Of a stretch of DNA of 64,000 nt, positions 8,174-16,372 are shown in pieces (position 1 is the stretch's first letter; every line of letters begins with the position of its first letter). A program made the translations under genes and the position numbers. The notes below the pieces were generated by a model. The model did no database searches. It saw nothing but the letters and a program-made list of their open reading frames with translations, and was not told the DNA's origin. The stretch comes from Arthrobacter globiformis. Lineage in GTDB: Bacteria > Actinomycetota > Actinomycetes > Actinomycetales > Micrococcaceae. Location: positions 1 through 64,000 of the forward strand of contig NZ_QLNP01000062.1 in NCBI RefSeq assembly GCF_003261175.1, read 5' to 3'.

Positions 8174-8248
8174 AGTTGAATCGTCCCACCGGACGGGCCG
8201 GGTGACTACCATCTGAACCACCGGGCCGCTGGCGAGAAAATTCCGCCG

Positions 8249-8473
8249 TTGCTGGCCGCAGGGCCGCCTGCCGTTCTGGACAAATCCCGCTTCCGACGGC
8301 GAACGAAAGGACAAGAGGTAGCACTGGCAATCAGCGAAGGCGGAGCGCTGGGCTCATTCGAAACCACGGTGCTCCGGACGGTCGAGGAAACGATGGACGC
8401 AATGCGGCAGGCCGGGCAGATCAAGGACCAGCCTTCCGGCACCTCAGGGCAGCCCGAGGTTACCGTCCACTGA
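8249..8473 (+). CDS. Small hypothetical protein, start uncertain
   Basis: The only in-frame standard start is a TTG at 8249 without a ribosome site. AAAGGA and AGAGG near 8308-8320 would fit a start close to 8320, but only non-standard codons (CTG) are in frame there. The C-terminal 50 residues (ISEGGALGSFETTVLRTVEE, then TMDAMRQAG) look protein-like: helical and acidic. No family is recognised. It could be a real small gene with an unusual start, or a remnant. Confidence 0.35.
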   Translation: MLAAGPPAVLDKSRFRRRTKGQEVALAISEGGALGSFETTVLRTVEETMDAMRQAGQIKDQPSGTSGQPEVTVH

Positions 8474-8498
8474 ACCGGGCGCCGCCGTCGGAGCGGGC

Positions 8499-10139
8499 CT
8501 AGCGCTCCGGGTTCAGGTCCTTGCGGAAGAGCACCGTGCCATTCGCGTTGCGGAGGGTAACGGAAAAGACGTCGTCCGCGCCGAGATCCACGTGGCCGAA
8601 GTACTGGCTTTCGCCGCTGCGCGGGGACTCGCCCGCGTAGGCGCCCGCCCGGGAGAACACCACTTCCGGGCCGAAGGTGCCGTCCATGTGGTTGGGGCCG
8701 AAACTGCCGGCGTTGATGGGACCGCCGACGAACTCCCAGAAGGGGTCGAAGTCCTGGAAGGCGGCGCGCTCGGGCGAGTAGTGGTGGGCGGCGCAGTAGT
8801 GCACGTCCGCGGTGAGCCAGACGACGTTTTTAACCCGGTTGCGCTTGAACGCGGACAGCACCCGCGCGATCTCGAGTTCCTTGCCCAAGGGGGCACCGGC
8901 GTCGCGGTTTGAAAGGGATTCCTGCGCGGTGGGGCCGTCCGGGACGATGATGCCGAGCGGCAGGTCCGCGGAAATCACCTTCCACGTTGCCTTGGACTTG
9001 CTGACCTCGCGGATGAGCCAGTCGGCCTGCTCCTGGCCAAGGATGTGGGTGAGGTTCGTTTCCTTGCCGTCCGTGTTGGGGTCCTTGAAGGTCCGCATGT
9101 CCAGGCAGAAGACGTCCAGCTGCGGGCCGCGGGTGATCTTGCGGTAGATACGCGCCGGTTCGAAGCCGGTGCTCCCGTCACTGAGCTGGGCGATGGGCTG
9201 ATATTCCTGCCATGCCTGGCGGCCGCGGGCGGCGAGGACGTCCACGCGGCGCTCGGTGTAGCGGGCGTCGGTGAGGATCTGCCCGGGGTACCAGTTGTTG
9301 TGGGTCTCGTGGTCGTCCCACTGCGCGATGACCGGGACCTGGGCGTAGAGGGCTCGGATGTTCTTGTCCATCATGTTGTAGCGGTGCCGGCCGCGGTACT
9401 CCTCAAGGGTTTCGGCCACCTTGGAGACCTCTTCCGTGACGAGGTTGCGCCAGATCTGTCCGTCGGGCTCGGTGACCTGGGCGGCGATGGGGCCGTCAGC
9501 GTAGATGGTGTCGCCTGAGTGGATGAAGAAGTCCGGCCTGGTGGCGAGCATGGCGGCGTACCCGCGCATGCCGCCGATGTCCTCGTTGATGCCCCACCCC
9601 TGGCCGGCCGTGTCGCCGGTCCAGACGAAGCTCTGGCCGCGCTTCGTTCCACCGCTGCGGGACCAGGGACTGTTGGCCTTAGAGCCCGGCGGAGTGCTGA
9701 ATGAGCCGCGGGCGGTCTCGCCCGCGTTGCCGTCCGGGTCCTCGAAGTGCATGGTGAGCGCGAAGCGGGTGCCCGACGGCAGGTCACGTGCGTGGATCTT
9801 CGAGGTGAAGTCGGTGGCATCGCTGGCAGTGGTGCCGCGCAGCACGCGGCTGAAGGCGCGGCTCCCGCGGAGCGCGGACCCGTCCGCATCCACGGCCAGC
9901 AGGTTTGCCACCAGCCGGCCTACGCCTGACGCGCGGGACCACAGGACGCCCGAGTTGGTGGTGACGTCTCCGGTGGAAATGCCGGACGGCAGGGTCAGGC
10001 GGTTGCGAACCAGGGGCACCGCGGCAGGACGGGCGGCGTGCGCCGGGACCACCAGCGAAGGGGCGACGGCGGCGGCACCGGCAGCGGCGATGGCACCTTT
10101 GAGGACGTTACGGCGGGAAGGAGCAGTCATGAGGCCCAT
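8499..10139 (-). CDS. phoD: PhoD-like alkaline phosphatase/phosphodiesterase, Tat-exported
   Basis: 546 residues. The N-terminus carries a twin-arginine signal (SRRNVLKGAIAAAGAAAV, ending ALA-like near PAHAA, about residue 36). The mature part has an N-terminal PhoD beta domain (SGISTGDVTTNSGVLWSRAS) followed by the calcineurin-like PhoD core: VWTGDTAGQGWGINEDIGG, FIHSGDTIYADGP, QWDDHETHNNW and WLTADVHYCAAHHY. Together these supply the acidic and histidine ligands of the Ca/Fe centre. It should release phosphate from phosphodiesters or teichoic-acid-like polymers outside the cell. No phosphate-regulon box was identified with confidence. A second in-frame ATG lies at 10130. Confidence 0.9.
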   Translation of the reverse strand: MGLMTAPSRRNVLKGAIAAAGAAAVAPSLVVPAHAARPAAVPLVRNRLTLPSGISTGDVTTNSGVLWSRASGVGRLVANLLAVDADGSALRGSRAFSRVLRGTTASDATDFTSKIHARDLPSGTRFALTMHFEDPDGNAGETARGSFSTPPGSKANSPWSRSGGTKRGQSFVWTGDTAGQGWGINEDIGGMRGYAAMLATRPDFFIHSGDTIYADGPIAAQVTEPDGQIWRNLVTEEVSKVAETLEEYRGRHRYNMMDKNIRALYAQVPVIAQWDDHETHNNWYPGQILTDARYTERRVDVLAARGRQAWQEYQPIAQLSDGSTGFEPARIYRKITRGPQLDVFCLDMRTFKDPNTDGKETNLTHILGQEQADWLIREVSKSKATWKVISADLPLGIIVPDGPTAQESLSNRDAGAPLGKELEIARVLSAFKRNRVKNVVWLTADVHYCAAHHYSPERAAFQDFDPFWEFVGGPINAGSFGPNHMDGTFGPEVVFSRAGAYAGESPRSGESQYFGHVDLGADDVFSVTLRNANGTVLFRKDLNPER

Positions 10140-10165
10140 GCTTGACGGGCCGGGTTACAGGCTAG

Positions 10166-10238
10166 CGACGGCGGGGTGAACCCCACTGAGAGCGGCGGTG
10201 ACGGAGTGCCGCAGGACTAAGCCTGCCACCCGCCGTCG
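10166..10238. repeat. Palindromic intergenic repeat, copy 3 (degenerate)
   Basis: The left arm CGACGGCGGGGTG (10166-10178) and right arm CCACCCGCCGTCG (10226-10238) are related to the other copies, but 47 nt separate them and the left arm is altered. It appears to be a decayed copy between two minus-strand genes. Confidence 0.5.
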
Positions 10239-10257
10239 TTCGTCAGTGAACAGCAGC

Positions 10258-10725
10258 TCAGCGGGACGGGACCTCGTCCACGAACGCCACCGGCGCTACG
10301 GCTTGCTGGTAGAGCTTGAGGGCGTCGGCCACGGCCAGGTTGCCGAAGGTCAGGGACAGCTGTAGCCCGTCGAGCTGGGCGTTGGCGCTCTCGGCCGCAC
10401 TGACCTTCTCGCCCAGAGCCCGGGAGTTCGCGAAGTTCGTGGCCAGCGCGGCGGCGACCGAGAGAATCACTGCCGCCAGACAGAGGAACCGCCAAACAAC
10501 GGAGTCGTCGCCCAGGGAAAAGATCCCCTGGATCGACTCGGTAAATCCCGTTCCACCCACTGCGGGGCCGGCCGTGAGCATGGCTGCCAGGGCGCTGCCC
10601 ACGATGCTGATGTTGGAGAGCCTGTTCCGTCGCGGCCGTTCCCGTCCGAGGTAGGAGCGGATGGCCTGCTGCTTCTGGTCTATGCGGTTGGACAGCCGTT
10701 GACGCGTATCCGCGGATTCGTCCAT
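10258..10725 (-). CDS. Two-TM hypothetical protein, paralogue 1
   Basis: 155 residues. A charged N-terminal helix (RQRLSNRIDQKQQAIRSYLG), two hydrophobic helices (about 37-57 and 78-97) and a C-terminal soluble helix follow each other, ending in VDEVPSR. It is the same length as the protein at 10958 and collinear with it, with identical C-terminal VDEVPSR. The soluble-helix plus two-TM layout recalls SLATT-type proteins, but no SLATT signature can be confirmed by eye. The function is unknown. Confidence 0.75.
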   Translation of the reverse strand: MDESADTRQRLSNRIDQKQQAIRSYLGRERPRRNRLSNISIVGSALAAMLTAGPAVGGTGFTESIQGIFSLGDDSVVWRFLCLAAVILSVAAALATNFANSRALGEKVSAAESANAQLDGLQLSLTFGNLAVADALKLYQQAVAPVAFVDEVPSR

Positions 10726-10957
10726 GGTCTGGCTACAGCCTTTCTCCCCCCGTCGACGTTTTGGATCAGGATCCCACCGCAGTCACATCGGGTCCAGACT
10801 CGGCGGCTCCGGCCCACGCCGGGGACGCCGAACAGCCAAGCTTCAACCAGAGTTGCGCCGCAGTCTCAGAAAGGCCGCGGCCATAGAAGGGATGGATCGG
10901 GAGAACGGGCGGTTTATTCGACGACCGCGACTGCTGCGTGGCTGCCGCCGGTGCCCG

Positions 10958-11425
10958 TCAGCGTGAAGGTACCTCGTCCACGAATGAGACGTGGGAGGCG
11001 TATTGCTTGTACAGCATCGCTGCCTCGTCGATGGCGATGTGGCCGAACCCCAGAGACAGCTGCAGCCCTTCCAACTGCGCGATTGCCGTCTCCGCTGCGG
11101 TGACTTTTTCGGCCATGGCCTGGGAATTGGCGACATTTGTGGCGAGCCCCGCCCCGACGGACAGAATCACCGCTCCCAGGCAAAGGACCCGCCACACCAC
11201 GGACGCGTCGTCCAGGGAAAACATACCTTGGACCGAGGCCGTAAAGCCTGTGCCCCCGAAGGCTGGACCGGCTGTGAGCACGGCCGCCAGCACACTCCCG
11301 ACCACGCTGAATTCCGTCAGCTTGTGCCGGCGCGGCCGCAGCCGTTCCAGGTAGGAGTGGAGTGCGGACTGTTTCTCTTCGATGCGGTCGGACAGCCGTT
11401 GGCGCGTCTCCGGCGAGTCGTCCAT
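10958..11425 (-). CDS. Two-TM hypothetical protein, paralogue 2
   Basis: 155 residues, the tandem paralogue of the protein at 10258. Corresponding segments include RQRLSDRIEEKQSALHSYL, GSVLAAVLTAGPAFGGTGFT, VVWRVLCLGAVILSVGAGL and the shared C-terminus VDEVPSR. The two copies are about 230 bp apart on the same strand, so each may have its own promoter. Nothing nearby suggests a partner, and no enzymatic motif is visible. Confidence 0.75.
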   Translation of the reverse strand: MDDSPETRQRLSDRIEEKQSALHSYLERLRPRRHKLTEFSVVGSVLAAVLTAGPAFGGTGFTASVQGMFSLDDASVVWRVLCLGAVILSVGAGLATNVANSQAMAEKVTAAETAIAQLEGLQLSLGFGHIAIDEAAMLYKQYASHVSFVDEVPSR

Positions 11426-11546
11426 GGCGGTATCAACCTCCCTCTCCGACGGTACTTGCAGTCAGGATCCCACCGGCCGGGGTGCCGGTCCAGAGTCGAG
11501 ATGTTGAGGCAGCTCTGCTCCGCCCAAACCAGGCGCCGGACCAAGC

Positions 11547-11562
11547 GAGACAGGTCTGTCTC
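11547..11562. promoter_or_regulatory. Palindrome GAGACAG-GT-CTGTCTC
   Basis: A perfect 7+7 inverted repeat lies 95 bp upstream of the cyclopropane-fatty-acid synthase start. It shares half sites with the palindrome at 470-487, suggesting one TetR-family regulator acting at both places. Confidence 0.4.
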
Positions 11563-11656
11563 CCTGTCGGGCGCAGGCAGGCTTGTGTAGCTTAATCCCA
11601 CGGGACTGCAATGGGGCAGACCGCGAGGCTGGGGCACGGGATGAGAGGCGACGACT

Positions 11657-12976
11657 ATGGCAAAGACGACCGGAGCGGCACCAAAGCTGGCCAGGGCATT
11701 GGCCGTCGTCCTCGGCACCGGGGCGTTAGGCACGGGAGAATCGGACGCCGACCAGATACCGGTCCGGCTACGGGCCTGGGATGGCTCGGAAGCCGGTCCC
11801 CCTGATGCGCCCCTGATTGAGTTCACGTCCCGCCGGGCGCTGCGGCGGATCCTCTGGTCTCCGGGGCAACTCGGGCTGAGCCGGGCGTACGTCGCCGGCG
11901 AAATCACGGCACACGGCGACATCTTCGAGGCGTTCGCGGCGCTGAGTTCCGCCGGCAAGTTCGCCGAACCAGGCCCGTTCAGGCCGCCGGCGCCGCGGGA
12001 ACTCTGGACGCTGCTGAAAACCGGCATCCGGCTCGGGGCGCTGGGCCCCAACCCCGCTCCCCCGCCGGAGGAAGCGAAGGTGGAAAAGCACGGCCGCAGG
12101 CACTCGAAGACGCGGGATGCCGCCGCGATCTCACACCACTACGACGTCGGCAACGACTTCTACCGGCTGGTCCTGGGCCCGTCAATGGTGTATTCCTGCG
12201 CCGTCTGGTCCGATGAAAGCAAGAGCCTGGAAGAAGCCCAGGAGGAGAAGCTCGATCTGGTCTGCCGCAAGCTGAGCCTGCAGCCGGGCCAGCGCCTGCT
12301 GGACGTCGGCTGCGGCTGGGGCAGCTTCGCCCTGCACGCCGCCGAGCGGTACGGCGTCACCGTTGTTGGAATCACCATCTCCACCGAACAGGCCGAGCTG
12401 GTCCGCAAACGGGTCGCCGAAGCCGGGCTTACGGATCGAGTGGAGATCCGCGTCCAGGACTACCGCGACATCGACGACGGCCCGTACGACGCGATCAGCT
12501 CCATCGGCATGTCCGAGCACGTCGGCCGCGAGCAACTGGATCGCTACGTCTCGCAACTCCATAGCCTGCTCCGCCCGGGCGGCCGCATGCTCAACCACGC
12601 CATCTCCTGGAACGCCGGGCCCACGGAAGACGATCCCGATTCCTTCATCCCCCGCTACGTCTTCCCCGACGGCCAGATGCTCAGCCTCTCGGAGGTGATG
12701 ACGGCGCTGGAGGGCGGCGGCTTCGAAGTGCTCGATGTCGAGGCCCTCCGCCGGCACTACGCCCTGACGCTGCGCGCATGGGTCAAAAACCTGGAGGAGA
12801 ACTGGGACGAGGCCGTGCGGCTCACAACGGACGGCCGCGCCCGCATCTGGCGGCTATACATGGCGGCCAGCGCGCTCGGCTTCGAAGACGGCCTGACCGG
12901 TGTGAACCAGGTGCTGGTGCAGAAGCGGGGCGGCCAGGAACCGCCCCTGCGGCTGAGGGAATGGACTGCTGGTTAA
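11657..12976 (+). CDS. cfa: Cyclopropane-fatty-acyl-phospholipid synthase
   Basis: 439 residues; GAGAGG lies 8 bp upstream of the ATG. The N-terminal part (about 35-130) matches the CFA synthase N-domain (LIEFTSRRALRRILWSPGQL, then SRAYVAGEI). The C-terminal class I methyltransferase holds HHYDVGNDFYRLVLG, SCAVW, the SAM loop LLDVGCGWGSFALHAAERYG (about 214-233), SIGMSEHVG and FPDGQML, all CFA hallmarks. It transfers a methylene from S-adenosylmethionine to unsaturated membrane acyl chains, a stationary-phase or stress function. The next gene, a DJ-1-like protein 40 bp downstream, may be co-transcribed, which would fit a stress role. Confidence 0.93.
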   Translation: MAKTTGAAPKLARALAVVLGTGALGTGESDADQIPVRLRAWDGSEAGPPDAPLIEFTSRRALRRILWSPGQLGLSRAYVAGEITAHGDIFEAFAALSSAGKFAEPGPFRPPAPRELWTLLKTGIRLGALGPNPAPPPEEAKVEKHGRRHSKTRDAAAISHHYDVGNDFYRLVLGPSMVYSCAVWSDESKSLEEAQEEKLDLVCRKLSLQPGQRLLDVGCGWGSFALHAAERYGVTVVGITISTEQAELVRKRVAEAGLTDRVEIRVQDYRDIDDGPYDAISSIGMSEHVGREQLDRYVSQLHSLLRPGGRMLNHAISWNAGPTEDDPDSFIPRYVFPDGQMLSLSEVMTALEGGGFEVLDVEALRRHYALTLRAWVKNLEENWDEAVRLTTDGRARIWRLYMAASALGFEDGLTGVNQVLVQKRGGQEPPLRLREWTAG

Positions 12977-13016
12977 GCCTGCCGAAACCAAGAAACCCAC
13001 ATAAGGAGCAAGGACA

Positions 13017-13718
13017 ATGGCTAACATTCTGATGGTCGTCTCGGCGGCCGATTCGCTGACCATGAAGGATGGCAGCCAGCACCCCACCGGATTCTGGGCC
13101 GAGGAGCTGGTGGTGGCACACCGGACCCTGCAGCAAGCCGGACACAACGTGGACTTCGCCACCCCCGGCGGCGTCAAGCCCACCGTGGACAAGCTCAGCC
13201 TGCAGGCGGACACGGTGGGCAGCGAGGAGCGGGCGGAGGACTTCCGCACCTATCTGGAGATGATCGACGTCGACCTCTTCGCACCGCTGGTGCTGGCCGA
13301 CGTCGACATGTCCGGGTACGACGCCGTCGTGCTGCCGGGCGGCCACGGCCCCATGGCGGACCTCTTCCAGGACAAGGATCTCGGCCGGATCCTCGTGGAG
13401 GCCGACGGCGTCGGCAAGATCATCGCCCCCTTCTGCCACGGGCCGGCGGGCCTGCTCAGCGCCACGGCCGACGACGGCGCTTTCGCCTTCGCGGGCCGCA
13501 AAGTCACGGTGTTCGCCAACTCGGAGGAACTGGGCGGCGGCACCGGTGAAAACACGCCGTGGTTCGTGGAGACGGCGCTGCGGGAGAAGGGCGCCAACGT
13601 GGAGACCGGCCCGGACTGGGCAAGCCACGTGGTGCGCGAGGGCAACCTGATCAGCGGCCAGAACCCGCAGTCCAGCGAGGACGTGGCCAAGGAGGTCATC
13701 AAGGCCCTCGCGGAGTAG
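13017..13718 (+). CDS. DJ-1/PfpI family class I amidotransferase-like protein
   Basis: 233 residues, with AAGGAGCAAGG upstream of the ATG. The fold markers are MVVSAADSLTMKDGSQHPTG at the N-terminus (the Hsp31-like subgroup), YDAVVLPGGHGPMADL, and the nucleophile elbow IIAPFCHGPAGLL with Cys about 141. NTPWFVETALREKGANVETG lies near the C-terminus. Family members are deglycases, glyoxalase III or chaperone-like stress proteins, and the precise activity cannot be read from sequence. The position directly after cfa suggests a shared stress-induced transcript. Confidence 0.88.
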   Translation: MANILMVVSAADSLTMKDGSQHPTGFWAEELVVAHRTLQQAGHNVDFATPGGVKPTVDKLSLQADTVGSEERAEDFRTYLEMIDVDLFAPLVLADVDMSGYDAVVLPGGHGPMADLFQDKDLGRILVEADGVGKIIAPFCHGPAGLLSATADDGAFAFAGRKVTVFANSEELGGGTGENTPWFVETALREKGANVETGPDWASHVVREGNLISGQNPQSSEDVAKEVIKALAE

Positions 13719-13722
13719 GGTT

Positions 13723-13998
13723 TCAGCCGGCTGCAGTTCCCATGCCGGGCTGGACGCGCACGAAGTCGACTTTGTTTCCGGGGTTGGTCCGGCTCTTCTG
13801 GTGACGCGAGAAGCCCTTCGCGTCCAGGTGGTTTTGTGCGCGGAACTCGGCCAGGGCAACGTCGTATGCCTGGTTGAGCCGCTTACCGGAGACCTCCTCC
13901 ACTGTGCCGTCGGAAAACGTGACGGAGACGCGGATGCTCTCCGGGAAGTGCCGGTTCATCCGGATGAAGCCTTCGGCATCCTGCTGCAGAGTGATCAA
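13723..13998 (-). CDS. Small hypothetical protein
   Basis: 91 residues if started at the TTG at 13998, which has GAAGG 9 bp upstream; a start at 14049 would add 17 unconvincing residues. The core reads FIRMNRHFPESIRVSVTFSD, then a VEEVSGKRLNQAYDVALAEF helix and basic, glycine-rich segments. It looks like a compact beta-rich domain of the sort common in actinobacteria. No function is known. It converges on the DJ-1 gene with only 4 bp between stops. Confidence 0.6.
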   Translation of the reverse strand: MITLQQDAEGFIRMNRHFPESIRVSVTFSDGTVEEVSGKRLNQAYDVALAEFRAQNHLDAKGFSRHQKSRTNPGNKVDFVRVQPGMGTAAG

Positions 13999-14049
13999 GG
14001 TGGTCCGCCTTCTTGTCGAGGAGTTCCAGTCTCCCGCACTCTGATACAT

Positions 14050-14101
14050 AAGTACGACGGCGGGAGGCCGGCAGATCTGCCGGCCTCCCGCCGTCGTACT
14101 T
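14050..14101. repeat. Palindromic intergenic repeat, copy 4 (perfect 52-bp palindrome)
   Basis: Two 26-bp arms are perfectly complementary around AGATCT. The core is CGACGGCGGGAGGCCGGC, the GGAGG variant of the family. It follows the gntP stop by 12 bp and would terminate that transcript. Confidence 0.85.
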
Positions 14102-14113
14102 GAGAAAGTGAAG

Positions 14114-15517
14114 CTAACCCGCCAGCCCGGCCACGGCGAAGATGGCGGCGGAGATGCCGAAGCCCATCACGCCGATCAGGGTTTCCATGACGGTCCAGGT
14201 CTTCAGCGTGGTCTTGACGTCCATGCCGAAGAAGCGTCCCACCATCCAGAAGCCGGCGTCGTTCACGTGCGAGGCGACGACGGAACCGGCAGCACAGGCA
14301 ATGACCAGGGCGGCCACCTGCATGCCGTTCATTCCGGCGGCCGCGACGCCCGGCGCGATGAGGCCGGCGGTGGTGGTGAGGGCCACGGTGGCGGAGCCCT
14401 GGGCGATGCGCAGGATGGACGAGATCAGGAAGCCGGCCAGGATGAGGGGGATGCCCATGTTGCCCAGGACGTCGGCCAGGGCGTCGCCGATGCCCGAGGT
14501 GCGCAGCACGCCGCCGAACATGCCGCCGGCGCCGGTGATGAGGATGACCGAACAGACCGGGCCCAGCGAGGTTTCGAGCAGGTTCTCGATGACGCCGTTG
14601 TGGATTCCGCGGCGGGAACCGAGGACGAACATCGCCACGAAGACCGTGATGAGCAGCGCCACCGGGGTCTCGCCCAGAGTGCGCAGGATCTGGAACCACT
14701 GTTCGGTCTTGACGGATGCGGGCAGCACGCCGGAGGAGGCCAGGGTGTTCAGGCCGGTGTTAATGAAGATGAAGAGCAGGGGCAGGAGCAGCAGGCCCAT
14801 GATGGTGCGGAAGCGCGGCGGGTGGGATTCGGCGTCGGCGGTGGCGTGGCCGAGGAGTTCCGGAACCGGGAGGTGCAGTTTCTTGCCGGTCCACAGGCCG
14901 TACAGGTAGGCGGTGAGGTACCAGGTGGGGATCGCAGTGATGAGGCCGGCGATGGTCACCAGACCGATGTTCGCTTCAAAGAAGGCCGACGCCGAGACCG
15001 GGCCCGGGTGCGGCGGCAGGTAGATGTGCATCACGGAGAACGCGCCGGCCGCGGGGAGGCCGTAGCGCAGCACTCCCCCGCCCAGCCGGTGGGCCACGGC
15101 GAAGACCACCGGAAGCATGACCACCAGGCCGGCGTCGAAGAAGATGGGGAAGCCGAAGATCAGGGAGGCCAGGCCCAGCGCGAACGGGGCGCGCTTCTCA
15201 CCGAAGATGCCGATCATGTAGTCGGCCAGCACCTTCGCGCCGCCGCTGGTTTCCACGATGCGGCCGAGCATGGCGCCCAGGCCGACGAGCAGGGCCACGG
15301 TTCCGAGGGTCGTCCCGAAGCCGTTGATCAGCACCGGGACCACCTGGTTGGCGGGGATTCCGGTGGCGAAGGCCGTGGCGAGGCTGACCAGGATCAGTGC
15401 CAGCAGCGCGTGCATGCGCAGCCTGATGATCAGGAACAGCAGGACGCCGATCGCGACGGCCGCGATGAGCAGCAGCGGTCCTGCGCCCAGCGTTTGTGTC
15501 CATCCTTCGATGGTCAT
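14114..15517 (-). CDS. gntP: Gluconate:H+ symporter, GntP family
   Basis: 467 residues, strongly hydrophobic, with 12 or more predicted membrane segments. GntP hallmarks are GFGTTLGTVALLVGLGAMLG (about 66-85), FGFPIFFDAGLVVMLPV, HIYLPPHPGPVSAS and GSATVALTTTAGLIAP. The length is normal for the family. It imports gluconate. It lies directly downstream of gluconokinase on the same strand (68 bp between), forming gntK-gntP with the repressor gntR divergent. Palindromic repeat copy 4 sits just after the stop. Confidence 0.93.
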   Translation of the reverse strand: MTIEGWTQTLGAGPLLLIAAVAIGVLLFLIIRLRMHALLALILVSLATAFATGIPANQVVPVLINGFGTTLGTVALLVGLGAMLGRIVETSGGAKVLADYMIGIFGEKRAPFALGLASLIFGFPIFFDAGLVVMLPVVFAVAHRLGGGVLRYGLPAAGAFSVMHIYLPPHPGPVSASAFFEANIGLVTIAGLITAIPTWYLTAYLYGLWTGKKLHLPVPELLGHATADAESHPPRFRTIMGLLLLPLLFIFINTGLNTLASSGVLPASVKTEQWFQILRTLGETPVALLITVFVAMFVLGSRRGIHNGVIENLLETSLGPVCSVILITGAGGMFGGVLRTSGIGDALADVLGNMGIPLILAGFLISSILRIAQGSATVALTTTAGLIAPGVAAAGMNGMQVAALVIACAAGSVVASHVNDAGFWMVGRFFGMDVKTTLKTWTVMETLIGVMGFGISAAIFAVAGLAG

Positions 15518-15585
15518 GGTTCTCCTTTGAAGCAGATTTCTTGGGGGGTGGGTGCCGCGCCTATGGGCGGCAACCGGTGGTGCAG

Positions 15586-16182
15586 TTACGTGGCGCCGTG
15601 CGCCTGGTCGGAGGGGAGCTCCTGGTTTGCCGGGAGCTCCTGGCTGGAGGAGAGCCCGTTCGCCGGGAGCCGCAGCGCGGCCAGGATGGCGGCGATGAGT
15701 TCCTCCGGCGAGCGGGTGATGTCGAGGCGGAGGCTTCCGGCCCCGAGCTCATCAGCGGTCAGCGGTTCCAGGGTGGCCAACTGGCTGGGCAGGAGCGTGG
15801 GCGGCATGAAGTGGCCCTCGCGTCCCTGCATCCGCTGGCTGAGCAGTTCGGCGTCGCCGTGCAGGTGGATGAAGAGCACGCGGCCTTCGGCTTCGGCCAA
15901 CAGCTTGCGGTAGCTCTGCTTGAGCGCAGAGCAGGTGAGCACCGTGCTTTGGCCGGCGCGCGCCTGCCCCGTCATCCAGTTCTGGATCTGCTGCAGCCAA
16001 GGCCAGCGGTCCTCGTCCTGCAGCGGAATTCCCTGGCTCATCTTGTCGATGTTGGACTGCGGGTGGAACTCGTCCGCCTCCGCGCTTGCCCAGCCGAGGT
16101 GCTTGGACAGGGCCGCGGCGATCGTGGACTTGCCCGAACCGGCAACGCCCATCACCACCAGATGCGTGGCTGGATACTGCAT
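15586..16182 (-). CDS. gntK: Gluconokinase
   Basis: 198 residues from the ATG at 16182, which has a perfect GGAGG 6 bp upstream. The P-loop VVMGVAGSGKST (about 8-19) is followed by DEFHPQSNIDKMSQGIPLQDEDRWPWL, LTCSALKQSYR and a lid region REGHFMPPTLLPSQLATLE, all diagnostic of GntK. It phosphorylates gluconate to 6-phosphogluconate for the pentose phosphate or Entner-Doudoroff routes. The C-terminal tail is unusual: after the conserved domain it carries near-duplicate SSQELPANQELPSDQ segments encoded by short direct DNA repeats near 15605-15660. The tail is not expected to be catalytic. Confidence 0.93.
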   Translation of the reverse strand: MQYPATHLVVMGVAGSGKSTIAAALSKHLGWASAEADEFHPQSNIDKMSQGIPLQDEDRWPWLQQIQNWMTGQARAGQSTVLTCSALKQSYRKLLAEAEGRVLFIHLHGDAELLSQRMQGREGHFMPPTLLPSQLATLEPLTADELGAGSLRLDITRSPEELIAAILAALRLPANGLSSSQELPANQELPSDQAHGAT

Positions 16183-16258
16183 GTTTACCTCCGAAGAAGA
16201 CGTCTTTGGCTTGTGGAAGAAGCTCAATCTGCAGCCCGACTCGAACTGCGCTGGACAT

Positions 16259-16315
16259 AAGGTATCACCAATTGGACCGAAAGATACTATCTTTGCGTGT
16301 CACAGGTCATACCTT
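16259..16315. promoter_or_regulatory. GntR operator region between gntK and gntR
   Basis: A perfect palindrome AAAGATA-C-TATCTTT (16280-16294) is nested between an outer inverted pair AAGGTAT (16259-16265) and ATACCTT (16309-16315). Sitting in the divergent gntK/gntR spacer, it is the natural binding site for the adjacent GntR repressor. Confidence 0.6.
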
Positions 16316-16372
16316 TGCCGTCTTCTTCCGGTACTCTGGAGGAGCGCCTCAGCGCAGAGGAAAGGCAGGACC

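Noticed and set aside
14108-15913. 601-codon plus-strand frame opposite gntP/gntK
   Set aside because: Composition is Gly/Asp/His/Gln-rich antisense shadow; gntP on the other strand has clear family motifs throughout.
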